From the NCBI GenBank assembly GCA_035277145.1, contig DATELA010000057.1:1-64000 (forward strand): a stretch of 64,000 nucleotides of DNA, given 5' to 3'. Below, in pieces: positions 42,246 through 51,361 of this stretch. The notes below the pieces were generated by a model. The model saw nothing but the letters and a program-made list of their open reading frames with translations. It had not been told where the DNA came from and ran no database searches. How positions within the stretch are numbered: position 1 is the first letter of the stretch; each line of letters opens with the position of its first letter. A program made the translations under genes and the position numbers. This stretch comes from DASRAP01 sp035277145 (GTDB taxonomy: Bacteria > Gemmatimonadota > Gemmatimonadetes > Gemmatimonadales > Gemmatimonadaceae).

Positions 42246-43084
42246 ACGCGACACGGGTGATTCGCGTCGCGCACAGCCCCGACGCCGACGACGCGTTCAT
42301 GTTTTACGCGCTCGCCACGGGCCAGGTAGATACTGAAGGCCTATCGTACGAGCACGAGCTGCAGGACATCGAAACGCTCAATCGCCGCGCGCTGAAGGGT
42401 GAGCTCGAGGTCACCGCCGTTTCGATCCACGCGTACGCGCACCTGACGGATCGGTACGCGCTGCTCCCACACGGCGCATCGATGGGCGACCGTTACGGTC
42501 CCCGCGTCGTGGCGCGCTCGCGCATGCGCGCCGATGAACTCGGCGGCAAACGCGTCGCTGTGCCGGGTTTGCTGACGACGGCGTACCTCGCGCTGCAGCT
42601 CCGCTCGCCGAAAGCAATTCCCGTCGTGATTCCCTTCGACCGGGTCGAGGCGGCCGTGCTCGCGGGCGACGTCGACGCAGGCGTGATCATTCACGAGGGC
42701 CAGCTGACCTACGCCGACGCCGGCCTGCACCTCGTTGTCGATCTCGGCGAGTGGTGGTTCGAGGCGACCGGACTCCCGCTGCCGCTCGGCGGCAATGTCG
42801 TGCGCAAGGATCTCGGCGCTGACCTCATCGCCAAGATCTCGCGGCATTTGCGCGAGAGCATCGCGTTTGGACTCAAGCACCGCGCGGCGGCGCTCGACCA
42901 CGCGCTGCAATACGCGCGCGGGCTCGAGCGCCGCCGCGCGGACACGTTCGTCGGGATGTACGTGAACGAGTGGACGCTCGACTATGGCGCGCGCGGACGC
43001 GAAGCCATTCGCGAATTGCTCGCGCGCGGAACGTCCGCAGGTCTGATTCCCCGCGCCGTGAACGTCGAGTTCGTCGGCGAGTGA
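42242..43084 (+). CDS. mqnD: MqnD-family 1,4-dihydroxy-6-naphthoate synthase
   Basis: 280 residues. Periplasmic-binding-protein fold enzyme of the futalosine route to menaquinone: it cleaves cyclic de-hypoxanthine futalosine to 1,4-dihydroxy-6-naphthoate. The opening VAHSPDADDAFMFYALATGQVDTEGL matches the family S-P-x-x-D-x-F-x-F-x-A-L start; GELEVTAVSIHAYAHLTDRYALLPHGASMGDRYGPRVVARS and AGDVDAGVIIHEGQLTYADAGLHLVVDLGEWW are the conserved core. MqnA is homologous, so MqnD rather than MqnA is a judgement. Its start overlaps the zinc-ribbon gene (ATGA) and its stop overlaps the HD-GYP start (GTGA). Confidence 0.85.
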   Translation: MNATRVIRVAHSPDADDAFMFYALATGQVDTEGLSYEHELQDIETLNRRALKGELEVTAVSIHAYAHLTDRYALLPHGASMGDRYGPRVVARSRMRADELGGKRVAVPGLLTTAYLALQLRSPKAIPVVIPFDRVEAAVLAGDVDAGVIIHEGQLTYADAGLHLVVDLGEWWFEATGLPLPLGGNVVRKDLGADLIAKISRHLRESIAFGLKHRAAALDHALQYARGLERRRADTFVGMYVNEWTLDYGARGREAIRELLARGTSAGLIPRAVNVEFVGE

Positions 43085-44139
43085 ACCGCGCCACTCCGTC
43101 CGGCGTGCCTGGCGCGGACCCGGTTGATCGTCGCGTCATTGTCGTCGATGACGAACAGTCGATCCGCGAAGCCATCGGCCGCTTCCTGCGCGCGCGTGGC
43201 TTTGACGTCGTCATCGTCGATAGCGGCGCTGCGGCGCTCGAACAACTCCGCGCGTCGAAGTTCGCCGCGATGCTGTGCGACGTGCGCATGCCCGGAATGA
43301 CGGGACTCGAAATGCTGCCGGGCGCGCTGAAGCTCGAGCCGGATCTCGCGGTGCTCATGCTGACAGGACTGAACGACGCGTCGACGGCGACCGAAGCACT
43401 CGCGCAGGGCGCGATGGATTACCTGCTCAAACCCATCGAGCTCGATCGCCTCGAACTCGCGATCGCTCAGGCGCTGCAGCGGCGGAGCGATCGAATCGAC
43501 GCGCGCGACGTCGCACAGTTGGTGCGCGAAGAGGTCGATCTGCGCACCGCGGAGCTCGAGCGGGAGAAACTTGCACTGCGCGGGTTGACCGTCTCCGTAC
43601 TGGAGAGCGTCGTGACGCATTTTGAAGCGCGCGACGCACGCCGCGCTGGCCACTCGCAACGCGTCGCCGCGCTCGCGCGCGACGTGGCGCGCGCGATGCG
43701 GCTCGACGACGAAAACACCGGCCACATCCATCTCGCCGCGCGACTGCATGACGTCGGCATGATCGCCTTGCCCGACGCACTGCTGCGCCCAGGCGGGGAG
43801 CTGTCCGCAAGCGAGCGGACGGAATTGGAAAAGCATGTCGCCATCGGCGTGCAGATCCTCACGCCGATCAGGCACGCCGCCGCAGCGATCCCGTTCGTGC
43901 GCGACCATCACGAGCGCTGGGACGGAAAAGGCTACCCCGCACAGCTGCGCGGCGACCAGATCTCGCTCGGCGGGCGCATTATTGCTGCGGCAGATGCCTT
44001 CGTCGGCGCCACCTCCGCGCCATATTCCACCGCCGCCGATACGGGAGCGGTTCTGAAGCGCCTCGAGGCGGACTCGGGCGCGCACTTCGATCCCGAAGTG
44101 TTTCGCGCACTCGCCCAAGTGGTGCGGTCGGCGCCCTGA
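43081..44139 (+). CDS. Response regulator with HD-GYP output domain
   Basis: 352 residues from the GTG at 43081, which overlaps the mqnD stop as GTGA. Receiver: IVVDDEQSIREAI, phospho-Asp in AMLCDVRMPGMTG, Thr in LMLTG and Lys in YLLKPIE. A coiled-coil linker leads to the HD-GYP domain: RAGHSQRVAALARDVARAM, ARLHDVGMIALPDALL (metal HD pair), HHERWDGKGYPAQLRG and RIIAAADAFVGATS. HD-GYP enzymes degrade cyclic-di-GMP. The Lys after HDxG is Met here, which is unusual; the other metal ligands and GYP are present. Probably links cyclic-di-GMP turnover to the quinone pathway operon. Confidence 0.92.
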   Translation: MNRATPSGVPGADPVDRRVIVVDDEQSIREAIGRFLRARGFDVVIVDSGAAALEQLRASKFAAMLCDVRMPGMTGLEMLPGALKLEPDLAVLMLTGLNDASTATEALAQGAMDYLLKPIELDRLELAIAQALQRRSDRIDARDVAQLVREEVDLRTAELEREKLALRGLTVSVLESVVTHFEARDARRAGHSQRVAALARDVARAMRLDDENTGHIHLAARLHDVGMIALPDALLRPGGELSASERTELEKHVAIGVQILTPIRHAAAAIPFVRDHHERWDGKGYPAQLRGDQISLGGRIIAAADAFVGATSAPYSTAADTGAVLKRLEADSGAHFDPEVFRALAQVVRSAP

Positions 44140-44197
44140 AAGGGGCAGGCGAGGTCGCCCGGTTTTCCAACGTTCTCCCCTCTGTATTCGTTTGGTG

Positions 44198-45634
44198 ATG
44201 ACCATGTGCAGCGGTTTTAAGGCAGCGGCCGTGGCTCTGGCGCTCGCTGCCTCGGGCGTCACAGGTCACGCCCAAACTTCCGATACGCTTTCGCTCGATC
44301 TCGCCGGCGCCGTGGCGCGAGCGTTACGCGTCGCTGACGAAGCGCGCCTCGCCGCGTTCGGCATCGACGCAGCGTCGGCGCAATTCACGACGGCGCGCGC
44401 CAGTTCGTTGCCACAAGTCACGCTCAACAGCTCGTATTCCCAGGTCGTGCGCAACGCGCGCGCGACCATCGTCGGCAACGTCTTCGGCCAATCGTACAAC
44501 TACGCCGCAACTCTGAACATCTCGCAGACGATCTTCCAAGGCGGGCGAGAGTTCTATGCGTGGGCGGGCGCATCGCGTGCACGGTCGGCGGTGCGGCTCG
44601 AAGCCGAAGAAGTGCGCGCGGCGCTCGAAGTGGATGTGCAGCGCGCGTACCTCGACGCGCTCTATGCCGCACGCGTTGCGGGCATTCAGCGCAATGGTCT
44701 GTCGTTGGCGAAGGATCGGCTCGCACAAATCGAACAACTGGCGTCGAGCGGCCGCGCAGCTCGGTACGACGTGCTGCGCGCGCGCGTCGAGGCTGGGAAT
44801 CTCGAGCCGGTTGTGTTGCAGTCGGAGAACTCGCGCACGCTCGCCGAGCTCGAACTGCGACGGATTCTGAACATTCCGGCCGCGCAGGCGATCCGGCTCA
44901 CTACGGACCTCGATGCCCAGAGCGCACGCGCCGTTGTGACACTGGTCGGCGAGCAGGGTGCGCAAACTCCAACGCGCCCGGCGCTGCGCGCGTCGCAACT
45001 CAACTATCTCGCGCGCAAAGCGGCGGTCGGCGTGGCGCGCGCCGATTTCCTGCCGACGATCAGCGTGTTCTTGCGAACCGGCTACCTCTCACTGCCATCG
45101 GAGCCTGGTTTCCCGTGGGGCGTGGGCCGCACGTCGACGACGCTGTGCCCTGTCGGCTCGCCGCCGGGCCGCGTTTGTCAGAACGATGGATGGTTCCGCG
45201 ACGAGAGTTTCGGCGTGCAAGTCTCGTGGCCGTTGTTCGACGGACTGCGCGCGAAGGGCAACCTCGATCTCGCAACCGCGCAGGCGCGCATCGCGGAGCT
45301 CCAGTGGCGCCAGCGCGAGGAGCAAGTCGGGCTCGAAGTGGCGCGCGCCCGCGCCGAATTCGACCGTGCGCGCGCGGCGTTCGACGCCCAGCGCACCAAC
45401 GCGGGCGAAGCATCGGAAGCGTTTCAGCTGGCGACGCTCCGCTTTACCCGCGGACTCGGAACCCAGCTCGAGATCACCGACGCGCAGTATGCATACTTGA
45501 CTGCGCAGTCGAACGAGGCGCGTTCCGTGTACGATCTCCACCTGGCGGCGGCGGAACTCGCGCGCGCGCTGGGGCGCCCAATTCCCATCCCCGCGGGCGC
45601 GACGGGCGTACGCACGACATCTTCCAACCAGTGA
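44198..45634 (+). CDS. TolC-family outer-membrane efflux channel
   Basis: 478 residues from the ATG at 44198 (TTG and GTG codons just upstream are in frame). The signal ends GVTGHAQ. Two long helical repeats typical of TolC: SAQFTTARASSLPQVTLNSSYSQ and the second-half KAAVGVARADFLPTISVFLRTGY. GGRGFYAWAGASRARSAVRLEAEEVRAALEVDVQRAYLDAL-type helices form the tunnel. The final third has the SWPLFDGLRAKGNLDLATAQARIAELQWRQREE block. First gene of a complete tripartite efflux unit, coupled to the adaptor by a GTGA overlap. Confidence 0.93.
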   Translation: MTMCSGFKAAAVALALAASGVTGHAQTSDTLSLDLAGAVARALRVADEARLAAFGIDAASAQFTTARASSLPQVTLNSSYSQVVRNARATIVGNVFGQSYNYAATLNISQTIFQGGREFYAWAGASRARSAVRLEAEEVRAALEVDVQRAYLDALYAARVAGIQRNGLSLAKDRLAQIEQLASSGRAARYDVLRARVEAGNLEPVVLQSENSRTLAELELRRILNIPAAQAIRLTTDLDAQSARAVVTLVGEQGAQTPTRPALRASQLNYLARKAAVGVARADFLPTISVFLRTGYLSLPSEPGFPWGVGRTSTTLCPVGSPPGRVCQNDGWFRDESFGVQVSWPLFDGLRAKGNLDLATAQARIAELQWRQREEQVGLEVARARAEFDRARAAFDAQRTNAGEASEAFQLATLRFTRGLGTQLEITDAQYAYLTAQSNEARSVYDLHLAAAELARALGRPIPIPAGATGVRTTSSNQ

Positions 45635-46839
45635 ATCAGCGTTACGTGACCGGTATTCGCGTTTTCGTGATCGCCCTCGCCGTCGTCGTCGCCGCGTGTG
45701 CAGACAGCGCGGCTGACGGCGCGCAGTCTGCGCAGTCGGGTCGCAGTGGCACGCCCGCAGCAGGCGACGGCGCGAATGGCGGGCGCGGTGGCCGCGGAGG
45801 TCGCGGCGGCGGACCGTCAATTGTGTTAGCGGCCACCGACGTTCACACCGTCTCGCGCGGCACCATCGAGTCGACGACGCCCATTTCCGGCGATCTGCGG
45901 CCGATCGAAGAAATCGGCATTCGCGCGCGCGTCGAAGGTGACCTCGTTGCCGTCCACGTCCGCGAGGGCGAAACCGTCCGCGTAGGCACTCCGCTCGCGC
46001 GGTTTGACACGGCGGAACTCGACGCCGCGCTCGCGGCTGCCAAAGCGGAAGCCGCGGCCGCGCGCGGCGATTCCGCCACCGCATTCTGGAACCTTCAGCA
46101 GTCGCGCGAGTTGCTGCGCGCAGGCGCGATCTCGGAGCAGGCGTTCCGCGCGACAGAGCAGTCGGCGCTCGCGGCACAAGCGCGGCTGGCTGGCGCGGAC
46201 GCACGCTTGCGTTCCGCCGAGCTCGCGCGCCGCGATGCGCAGGTCGTCGCACCAGCAACCGGGACGATTTCACAACGCCTCGTGCAGACCGGCGAGCGGG
46301 TGTCGCGCGGCGCGCAAATGTTCGTGCTCGTGCGCGACGATTCGCTCGAGTTCACGGCGGCGCTCGCCGCGCGCGCCGCCGCGCTCGTGAAGCCGGGACA
46401 GGAGGCGCGCTTCACCGTCGACGGACGCAACTTCGTCGGGCGCGTTGCACGCGTAAGCCCCGCGATCGATCCCGCTTCGCGTTCCGTCGCGGTATACGTG
46501 CGCGTGCCAAATCGCACGCGTGAGCTCAAGGCCAATGCGTTTGCGTCGGGCCGCCTCGTGTCCGGCGAACTCGAGAACGTGCTGTATGTACCGGTCAGCG
46601 CTATTCGTCGCAGCCGGCAGGACGAAGCCACGTTCGTATACCGGATCGACGGCAACGCGATCGCGGTTGCGCCGGTGCGTGTCGGCGCGAGCGATGATGC
46701 GCGCGGCACCGTCGAGATTGTCGAAGGTCTCGAGGAAAACGATCGCGTGGTGATCGGCAACGTCGGCACAATCGGCCGTGGCATGCAGGTGCAGGTCCTC
46801 GACGCCGACCGACGCGGCGGCCGCGGCGGCACGCCTTAG
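45631..46839 (+). CDS. RND efflux periplasmic adaptor (membrane-fusion protein)
   Basis: 402 residues from the GTG at 45631, which overlaps the TolC stop as GTGA; the open frame before that is the TolC gene in another frame. Lipoprotein signal FVIALAVVVAACADS (lipobox VAAC). Then a Gly/Arg-rich stretch, GGRGGRGGRGGGPS. The adaptor body has IGIRARVEGDLVAVHVREGETVRVGTPLARFD (lipoyl half), a hairpin of AAKAEAAAARGDSATAF, and APATGTISQRLVQTGERVSRGAQMFVLVRDDSLE with a barrel region. It links the TolC channel to the RND pump. Confidence 0.93.
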   Translation: MNQRYVTGIRVFVIALAVVVAACADSAADGAQSAQSGRSGTPAAGDGANGGRGGRGGRGGGPSIVLAATDVHTVSRGTIESTTPISGDLRPIEEIGIRARVEGDLVAVHVREGETVRVGTPLARFDTAELDAALAAAKAEAAAARGDSATAFWNLQQSRELLRAGAISEQAFRATEQSALAAQARLAGADARLRSAELARRDAQVVAPATGTISQRLVQTGERVSRGAQMFVLVRDDSLEFTAALAARAAALVKPGQEARFTVDGRNFVGRVARVSPAIDPASRSVAVYVRVPNRTRELKANAFASGRLVSGELENVLYVPVSAIRRSRQDEATFVYRIDGNAIAVAPVRVGASDDARGTVEIVEGLEENDRVVIGNVGTIGRGMQVQVLDADRRGGRGGTP

Positions 46840-46854
46840 CGAGAACGGGTTCGC

Positions 46855-49800
46855 ATGTTCCTGTCCGACATCAGCATCAAGCGCCCGGTGTTCGCCACCA
46901 TGATGATGGTGGCCCTCGTCGTGTTCGGCGTCGTGGCGCACGAGCGGCTCGCGATCGACGAGTATCCGGACATCAGCTATCCGGTCATTGTCGCGAATAC
47001 GAACTTCCCGGGTGCGTCGCCCGAAGTCGTTGAGCGCGAAGTCACACGCCCGATCGAGAAAGCGCTCAACACGATTCAGGGCATCAAGGAAATCAATTCG
47101 ACGTCGCGCGAAGGTTCGTCGTCGGTGCGCATCACGTTCCAGCTGAACGTGGACGTGCAGGCAATGCAGCCGGAAGTGCAGGCCAAAGTCTCGCGCATTC
47201 GCCGGTCGCTCCCGCGCGACATCGACGATCCCGTCGTGCAACGGTTCGATCCGAACGAACGGCCGATCATGTCGGTCTCGATGCGATCGGACGAACGGCC
47301 GATTCGCGAACTCACGGATCTCGCGGAAGAAGTCGTCGGTACGCGCATCGAGTCGGTGCCCGGGGTGGGCGGCGTCAACGTGGTCGGCGGCGCATCACGG
47401 CAGATTCGCGTCGAACTCGATCCCAATGCGCTCCGCGCGTACGCGCTGAGTCCGGCGCAGGTGTCTACCGCGCTCGCCAGCGAGAACCAGGAAGTCCCCG
47501 CGGGACGCATTCAGCAAGGTGAGCGCGAGCGCGCCGTGCGCGTGACCGGACGCATCACTGACCCGCAGGCGTTCGCCGACGTCACCGTCGCCGTGCGCGA
47601 CGGAAAAGCCATTGCGGTGCGCGACGTTGGAAAAGTGGTCGATGGCATCGCCGATCGGCGCAGCGCATCGTATTTCGACGACAAGCCCGCCGTCTCGCTC
47701 GAAGTACTGAAGATCTCCGGCACCAATACCGTCGAAGTCGCGGACGCCGTGCGCGGAGTCATTACGGAACTCGCGGCGTCACTGCCCGCGGATATTCAGC
47801 TCGAGGTCGTGCGCGACGACTCCGCGCGCATTCGCGAATCGCTCGCCGACGTCGAGCTCACGCTCATCATCGGCGCGCTGCTCACCATCGCGATCATCTA
47901 CCTGTTCCTGAATTCGTGGCGCTCGACAGTCATCACGGGCCTCACGCTGCCGGTGAGCATCATTTCAGCGTTCTTTGCGATGTGGGTGATGGACTTCACC
48001 CTCAACACAATGACGCTCCTCGCGCTGTCGCTCGCGATTGGGTTGCTCATCGACGACGCGATTGTCGTGCGCGAGAACATCGTGCGCCACCTCGACATGG
48101 GGAAAGGTCACGTGCGCGCCGCGCGCGAAGGCACCGACGAAATCGGACTCGCCGTGCTTGCGACGACGCTCGCAGTCGTCGCGGTGTTCGTACCGGTTGC
48201 GTTCATGGGCGGACAGATCGGCAAAATCTTTTTCCAGTTTGGCGTAACCGTTGCGTTTGCCGTTTCCGTGTCGCTCTTCGTGTCCTTCACGCTCGACCCG
48301 ATGTTGTCGAGTGTGTGGCACGACCCTGAAGCGGCCGATGCACGTGATCCGCGCGCACGTGCCCGAGTCCGCAACCCGATTCGTCGCATCGCACTTGGGT
48401 TCGACGCACTCTTCGAGCGCGTTGCCGAACAGTATCCGCGGCTGCTCGGTTGGTGCCTGGGTAAACGACCGCTTGTCATCGCAGGCGCGATTGCGTCCGT
48501 CGCCATCGCCGGCGTTATCCTGCCTCGACTCGGGTTTACGTACATGCCGGATTTCGACGCCGGCGAGATCAACGTGAACTTCCGCGTCGCGCCGGGTTCG
48601 CGCATTGAGTACGGCGAAGAACGAGGCCACAAACTGGCCGAACGCATTCGCAAGATTCAGGAAATCGAGTTCACGTTCCTGTCGCTCGGCGGCGGCGGGC
48701 GCGGCGCGCCATCGAATGGACAGATCTTCGCGCGTCTCAAGCCAAAGCACGAACGCACGAGAACGCAGGCGCAAATCGAAGACGAAATCAGAACGTTTCT
48801 GCGCTCAGTCCCCGGAATCACCGGCAGCATCGGCGGCGCACGATCGATCTTTGGCGGCGGTGGGCCGGGAGGCGGGGGTCAGCCGGTGCGCGTGAACGTG
48901 CAGGGCCCCGATCCCGATCGCCTCAAGTTGGTGGCCGGTCAGGTGCTCGACGTGCTGCGGCAAGTGCAGGGACTCGCGGAGCCTACCTCGTCAGACGAGG
49001 GAGAAATCCCGCAGCTGAACGTGCGCGTCGACCGGCAGCAGGCGTGGGCAGCGGGCCTCGGCATTGCTTCGATCGCGAGCACGCTCCAACCGCTCTTCGC
49101 GGGCCAGCGTGCAACCACGTTCCAGGATGAGCAGGGATTCACGCACGACGTCGTCGTCGTGTATCCCGACACTCTGCGTGCGTCGGCGGACGACGTAGCA
49201 TCGATCCCCGTTGCGTCTAGTTCACCGGACGCGCGCACGGGCCAGCGCGCAGTGGTGCCGCTCGGACAAGTCGCGAACATCGAGGCCGGCATCGGGCCAC
49301 AGCAGATCGAGCGCCGCGCGCTCGAGCGACAAGTCGCCATCAACGCTGGTGTACTACCGGGGTACGCGATGGGCGATGTGGCGGCCGAAGCGATGGTCGC
49401 GATTCGCGCCATGGGCCTGCCGCCTGGTTATCGCGCGGTGTTCGGCGGAGAAGTGCAGAACCTGAACGAGACAAAAGGCTACGTGTTCGAAGCCATTATC
49501 CTCGCCGTCATCTTCATCTATCTGATTCTCGCGTCTCTTTTCGGCTCGTTCTTGCAGCCGCTCGCCATCATGCTTGCGCTTCCGCTTTCACTCCTCGGCG
49601 TCGCGCTCGCGCTCTGGATAACTGGCGGCAATCTCAACGTGATGTCGATGATCGGCATCATCATGCTGATGGGATTGGTCACGAAAAACGGCATTCTGCT
49701 AATCGACTTCGTGAATCAGGCGCGCGAGTCGGGAAAGAGCCGGCGCGATGCAATCCTCGCATCTGCGCGCGTACGCTTACGACCGATCGTGATGACGACC

Positions 49801-50034
49801 GCGGCGATGGTGTTCGGCATGTTGCCGCTCGCTATGGCCCTCGGCGAGGGCGCCGAACAACGCGCACCGATGGCGCGCGCGGTAATTGGCGGCCTCATCA
49901 CTTCGACGATCCTGACGCTCTTCGTCGTGCCGGTTGTCTACACCGTACTCGACGACGTTGTGGCGTGGCTCACGCGACGCTCCACGCGACCTGCGGCGCA
50001 CACACGAGAGGTTCCGGCGCCAGCGGGTGACTGA
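46855..50034 (+). CDS. RND-family efflux pump (AcrB-like)
   Basis: 1059 residues, inner-membrane proton-driven pump; 12 TM helices. Starts SDISIKRPVFATMMMVALVVFGVVAHERLAIDEYPDISYPVI as usual. TM4 carries LALSLAIGLLIDDAIVVRENIVRHLD, with the Asp pair for proton relay, and the C-terminal half repeats the fold (VTKNGILLIDFVNQARESGKSRRDAILASARVRLRPIVMTTAAMVFGMLPLA). A porter-domain loop has unusual Gly-rich runs near residues 610-680 (GGGGRGAPSNG and FGGGGPGGGGQP). The export substrate (drugs, solvents or lipids) is not readable; hydrophobe/amphiphile efflux subtype. Confidence 0.95.
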   Translation: MFLSDISIKRPVFATMMMVALVVFGVVAHERLAIDEYPDISYPVIVANTNFPGASPEVVEREVTRPIEKALNTIQGIKEINSTSREGSSSVRITFQLNVDVQAMQPEVQAKVSRIRRSLPRDIDDPVVQRFDPNERPIMSVSMRSDERPIRELTDLAEEVVGTRIESVPGVGGVNVVGGASRQIRVELDPNALRAYALSPAQVSTALASENQEVPAGRIQQGERERAVRVTGRITDPQAFADVTVAVRDGKAIAVRDVGKVVDGIADRRSASYFDDKPAVSLEVLKISGTNTVEVADAVRGVITELAASLPADIQLEVVRDDSARIRESLADVELTLIIGALLTIAIIYLFLNSWRSTVITGLTLPVSIISAFFAMWVMDFTLNTMTLLALSLAIGLLIDDAIVVRENIVRHLDMGKGHVRAAREGTDEIGLAVLATTLAVVAVFVPVAFMGGQIGKIFFQFGVTVAFAVSVSLFVSFTLDPMLSSVWHDPEAADARDPRARARVRNPIRRIALGFDALFERVAEQYPRLLGWCLGKRPLVIAGAIASVAIAGVILPRLGFTYMPDFDAGEINVNFRVAPGSRIEYGEERGHKLAERIRKIQEIEFTFLSLGGGGRGAPSNGQIFARLKPKHERTRTQAQIEDEIRTFLRSVPGITGSIGGARSIFGGGGPGGGGQPVRVNVQGPDPDRLKLVAGQVLDVLRQVQGLAEPTSSDEGEIPQLNVRVDRQQAWAAGLGIASIASTLQPLFAGQRATTFQDEQGFTHDVVVVYPDTLRASADDVASIPVASSSPDARTGQRAVVPLGQVANIEAGIGPQQIERRALERQVAINAGVLPGYAMGDVAAEAMVAIRAMGLPPGYRAVFGGEVQNLNETKGYVFEAIILAVIFIYLILASLFGSFLQPLAIMLALPLSLLGVALALWITGGNLNVMSMIGIIMLMGLVTKNGILLIDFVNQARESGKSRRDAILASARVRLRPIVMTTAAMVFGMLPLAMALGEGAEQRAPMARAVIGGLITSTILTLFVVPVVYTVLDDVVAWLTRRSTRPAAHTREVPAPAGD

Positions 50035-50066
50035 GCCAGCGGCCCCCCATTGACGGATCGCTTCGC

Positions 50067-50103
50067 AACGTGCATTTAGCGGCTTCACGGACCACGTTTT
50101 TTT
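50067..50103 (+). terminator. Weak intrinsic-terminator-like element after the efflux operon
   Basis: AACGTG (50067-50072) and CACGTT (50093-50098) can pair with a 20-base loop, ending in a run of seven T's (50097-50103). The stem is short and its last pairs share the T-run, so only the T-run is convincing. Confidence 0.3.
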
Positions 50104-50145
50104 CTGTTCAGCGATTTTGTGCTCACGACTGCTCAGGAGGCTCGC

Positions 50146-50697
50146 ATGCCGCGCGGCGACAACAAGAACGAAGGATTCCGGCTCGCTGACCGCGACGACG
50201 AAGAAGAAGTCGGTTACGGCGGCGGCACCGGCTACGATGACGAGGACGACGAGGACGGCGGCTGGACCATGCATAAGGACCACAGCGACTCGCTGTGGGA
50301 TAGCGCCGAAGAACTCTCGGACGATGAAGAAGTGGTAGAGGGCGAGCCTGGTGCAGCTGCGGACCCTGCGGGCGAAGAAGACGACGAGGAGTCGGACTTG
50401 TTCGGCGGTAGCGCTCCCGCACGTCCGGCTGCGCCGCCGGCCGCCAAGCCTGCGGCGAGTGCGCCCAAACCTGCGCCAATGGCAAAGCCTGCGGCGGCTC
50501 CGAAGCCGGCTCCAGCTGCGATCGCTAAGGCCGCCGCCCCGAAGCCGAAGAGCGCTCCCGCGAAGAGCAAGGCAAAGCCCGCAAAGAAGGCCGCGAAAAA
50601 GAAAGCGGCCAAGAAACCGGCGAAGAAGTCGGCGCGCAAACCCGCAAAGAAGGGCGCCGCCAAGAAGACCAAGAAGAAGTCGGCAAAGCGCCGCTAG
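50146..50697 (+). CDS. Charge-polarised protein with acidic head and histone-H1-like Lys/Ala tail
   Basis: 183 residues from the ATG at 50146, which has a perfect AGGAGG 5 bases upstream. Residues ~10-85 are strongly acidic (DRDDEEEVGYGGG, DDEDDEDGG, EELSDDEEVVEGEPG, EEDDEESD). Residues ~85-125 are a Pro/Ala linker with Lys, and ~125-183 is a basic Lys/Ala/Pro tail (KKAAKKKAAKKPAKKSARKPAKKGAAKK) like the AlgP/HctB/histone H1 class of DNA-binding tails. The acidic half could bind basic partners or mask the tail. A 13-bp hairpin follows 9 bases after the stop. No homologue assigned. Confidence 0.75.
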   Translation: MPRGDNKNEGFRLADRDDEEEVGYGGGTGYDDEDDEDGGWTMHKDHSDSLWDSAEELSDDEEVVEGEPGAAADPAGEEDDEESDLFGGSAPARPAAPPAAKPAASAPKPAPMAKPAAAPKPAPAAIAKAAAPKPKSAPAKSKAKPAKKAAKKKAAKKPAKKSARKPAKKGAAKKTKKKSAKRR

Positions 50698-50705
50698 GGC
50701 AGGCC

Positions 50706-50736
50706 GCGCGGGCGCGAACCCCCTTCGCGCCCGCGC
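50706..50736 (+). terminator. Strong GC hairpin after the Lys-rich protein gene
   Basis: GCGCGGGCGCGAA (50706-50718) pairs perfectly with TTCGCGCCCGCGC (50724-50736) around a loop of five C's. It starts 9 bases after the stop. No T-run follows. It is the natural terminator candidate for this monocistronic gene. Confidence 0.65.
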
Positions 50737-50816
50737 CAAATCGATGGTTGACTGGCCCGTTCTGTCGTGGCATTATTGCGACATCAATGCGGCACTACTA
50801 GGCCATTCGAGCTGAA

Positions 50817-51356
50817 ATGGAGTCACCCGTTGTTCAGCTTCGCGTGCACGCGAAACAGGCGCCTTGGAACGCCCGTGGACTGGCCGCGCACGCCACCGCG
50901 CTCGTCGATGCGGCTGGAGTAAGACCCACCAACGCCGCCGCTCGCGCCGCGCTTACAGCGCGAGCAGTTCGCTTCTACGTCGCCAACGGATTGCTCGGCC
51001 GCCCCGACGGGCGCGGCACGGCGGCCACGTATGGTTACCGCCATCTGCTCCAGTTACTCGCGATCAAGATTCGGCAGCGCGAGGGCCAGACGCTCGAGGT
51101 GATCAAGCGCGAGCTCGCCGAACAAACAGGCGACGCACTCGAGCGCCGAGTCGCTCAGGTGCTCGCTCCGGCGCTTGCAACTCGAACCGATGCGCTGGTG
51201 ATCGACGACGACGCGAATCCCGTTGCGTGGAGACGCGTGATGGTCATGAGTGGTGTTGAGCTGCATGTCCGCGAAGACTCGACTGCCGCGCGCGAGGACT
51301 CGATCGTCGCAATGCGCGCCGCCATTCGCGCCGCGCTGGGCAGAACGGATTCCTGA
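50817..51356 (+). CDS. MerR-family transcriptional regulator
   Basis: 179 residues. A winged-helix start region of 45 residues leads to RAVRFYVANGLLGRPDGRGTAATYGYRHLLQLLAIKIRQREGQTLEVIKRELAE, the MerR HTH plus wing and the start of the dimerising helix. The C-terminal half is an effector/oligomer region with no recognised ligand domain. MerR proteins bind a palindrome within the promoter spacer. Five bases from the SDR gene that follows, so probably co-transcribed; the target may be its own operon. Confidence 0.8.
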   Translation: MESPVVQLRVHAKQAPWNARGLAAHATALVDAAGVRPTNAAARAALTARAVRFYVANGLLGRPDGRGTAATYGYRHLLQLLAIKIRQREGQTLEVIKRELAEQTGDALERRVAQVLAPALATRTDALVIDDDANPVAWRRVMVMSGVELHVREDSTAAREDSIVAMRAAIRAALGRTDS

Positions 51357-51361
51357 GCGCA

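Noticed and set aside
44560..45630. Long frame before the RND adaptor start, giving a 759-residue protein
   Set aside because: This stretch is the TolC gene in another frame, and the adaptor begins with its own lipoprotein signal at 45631, coupled by GTGA.
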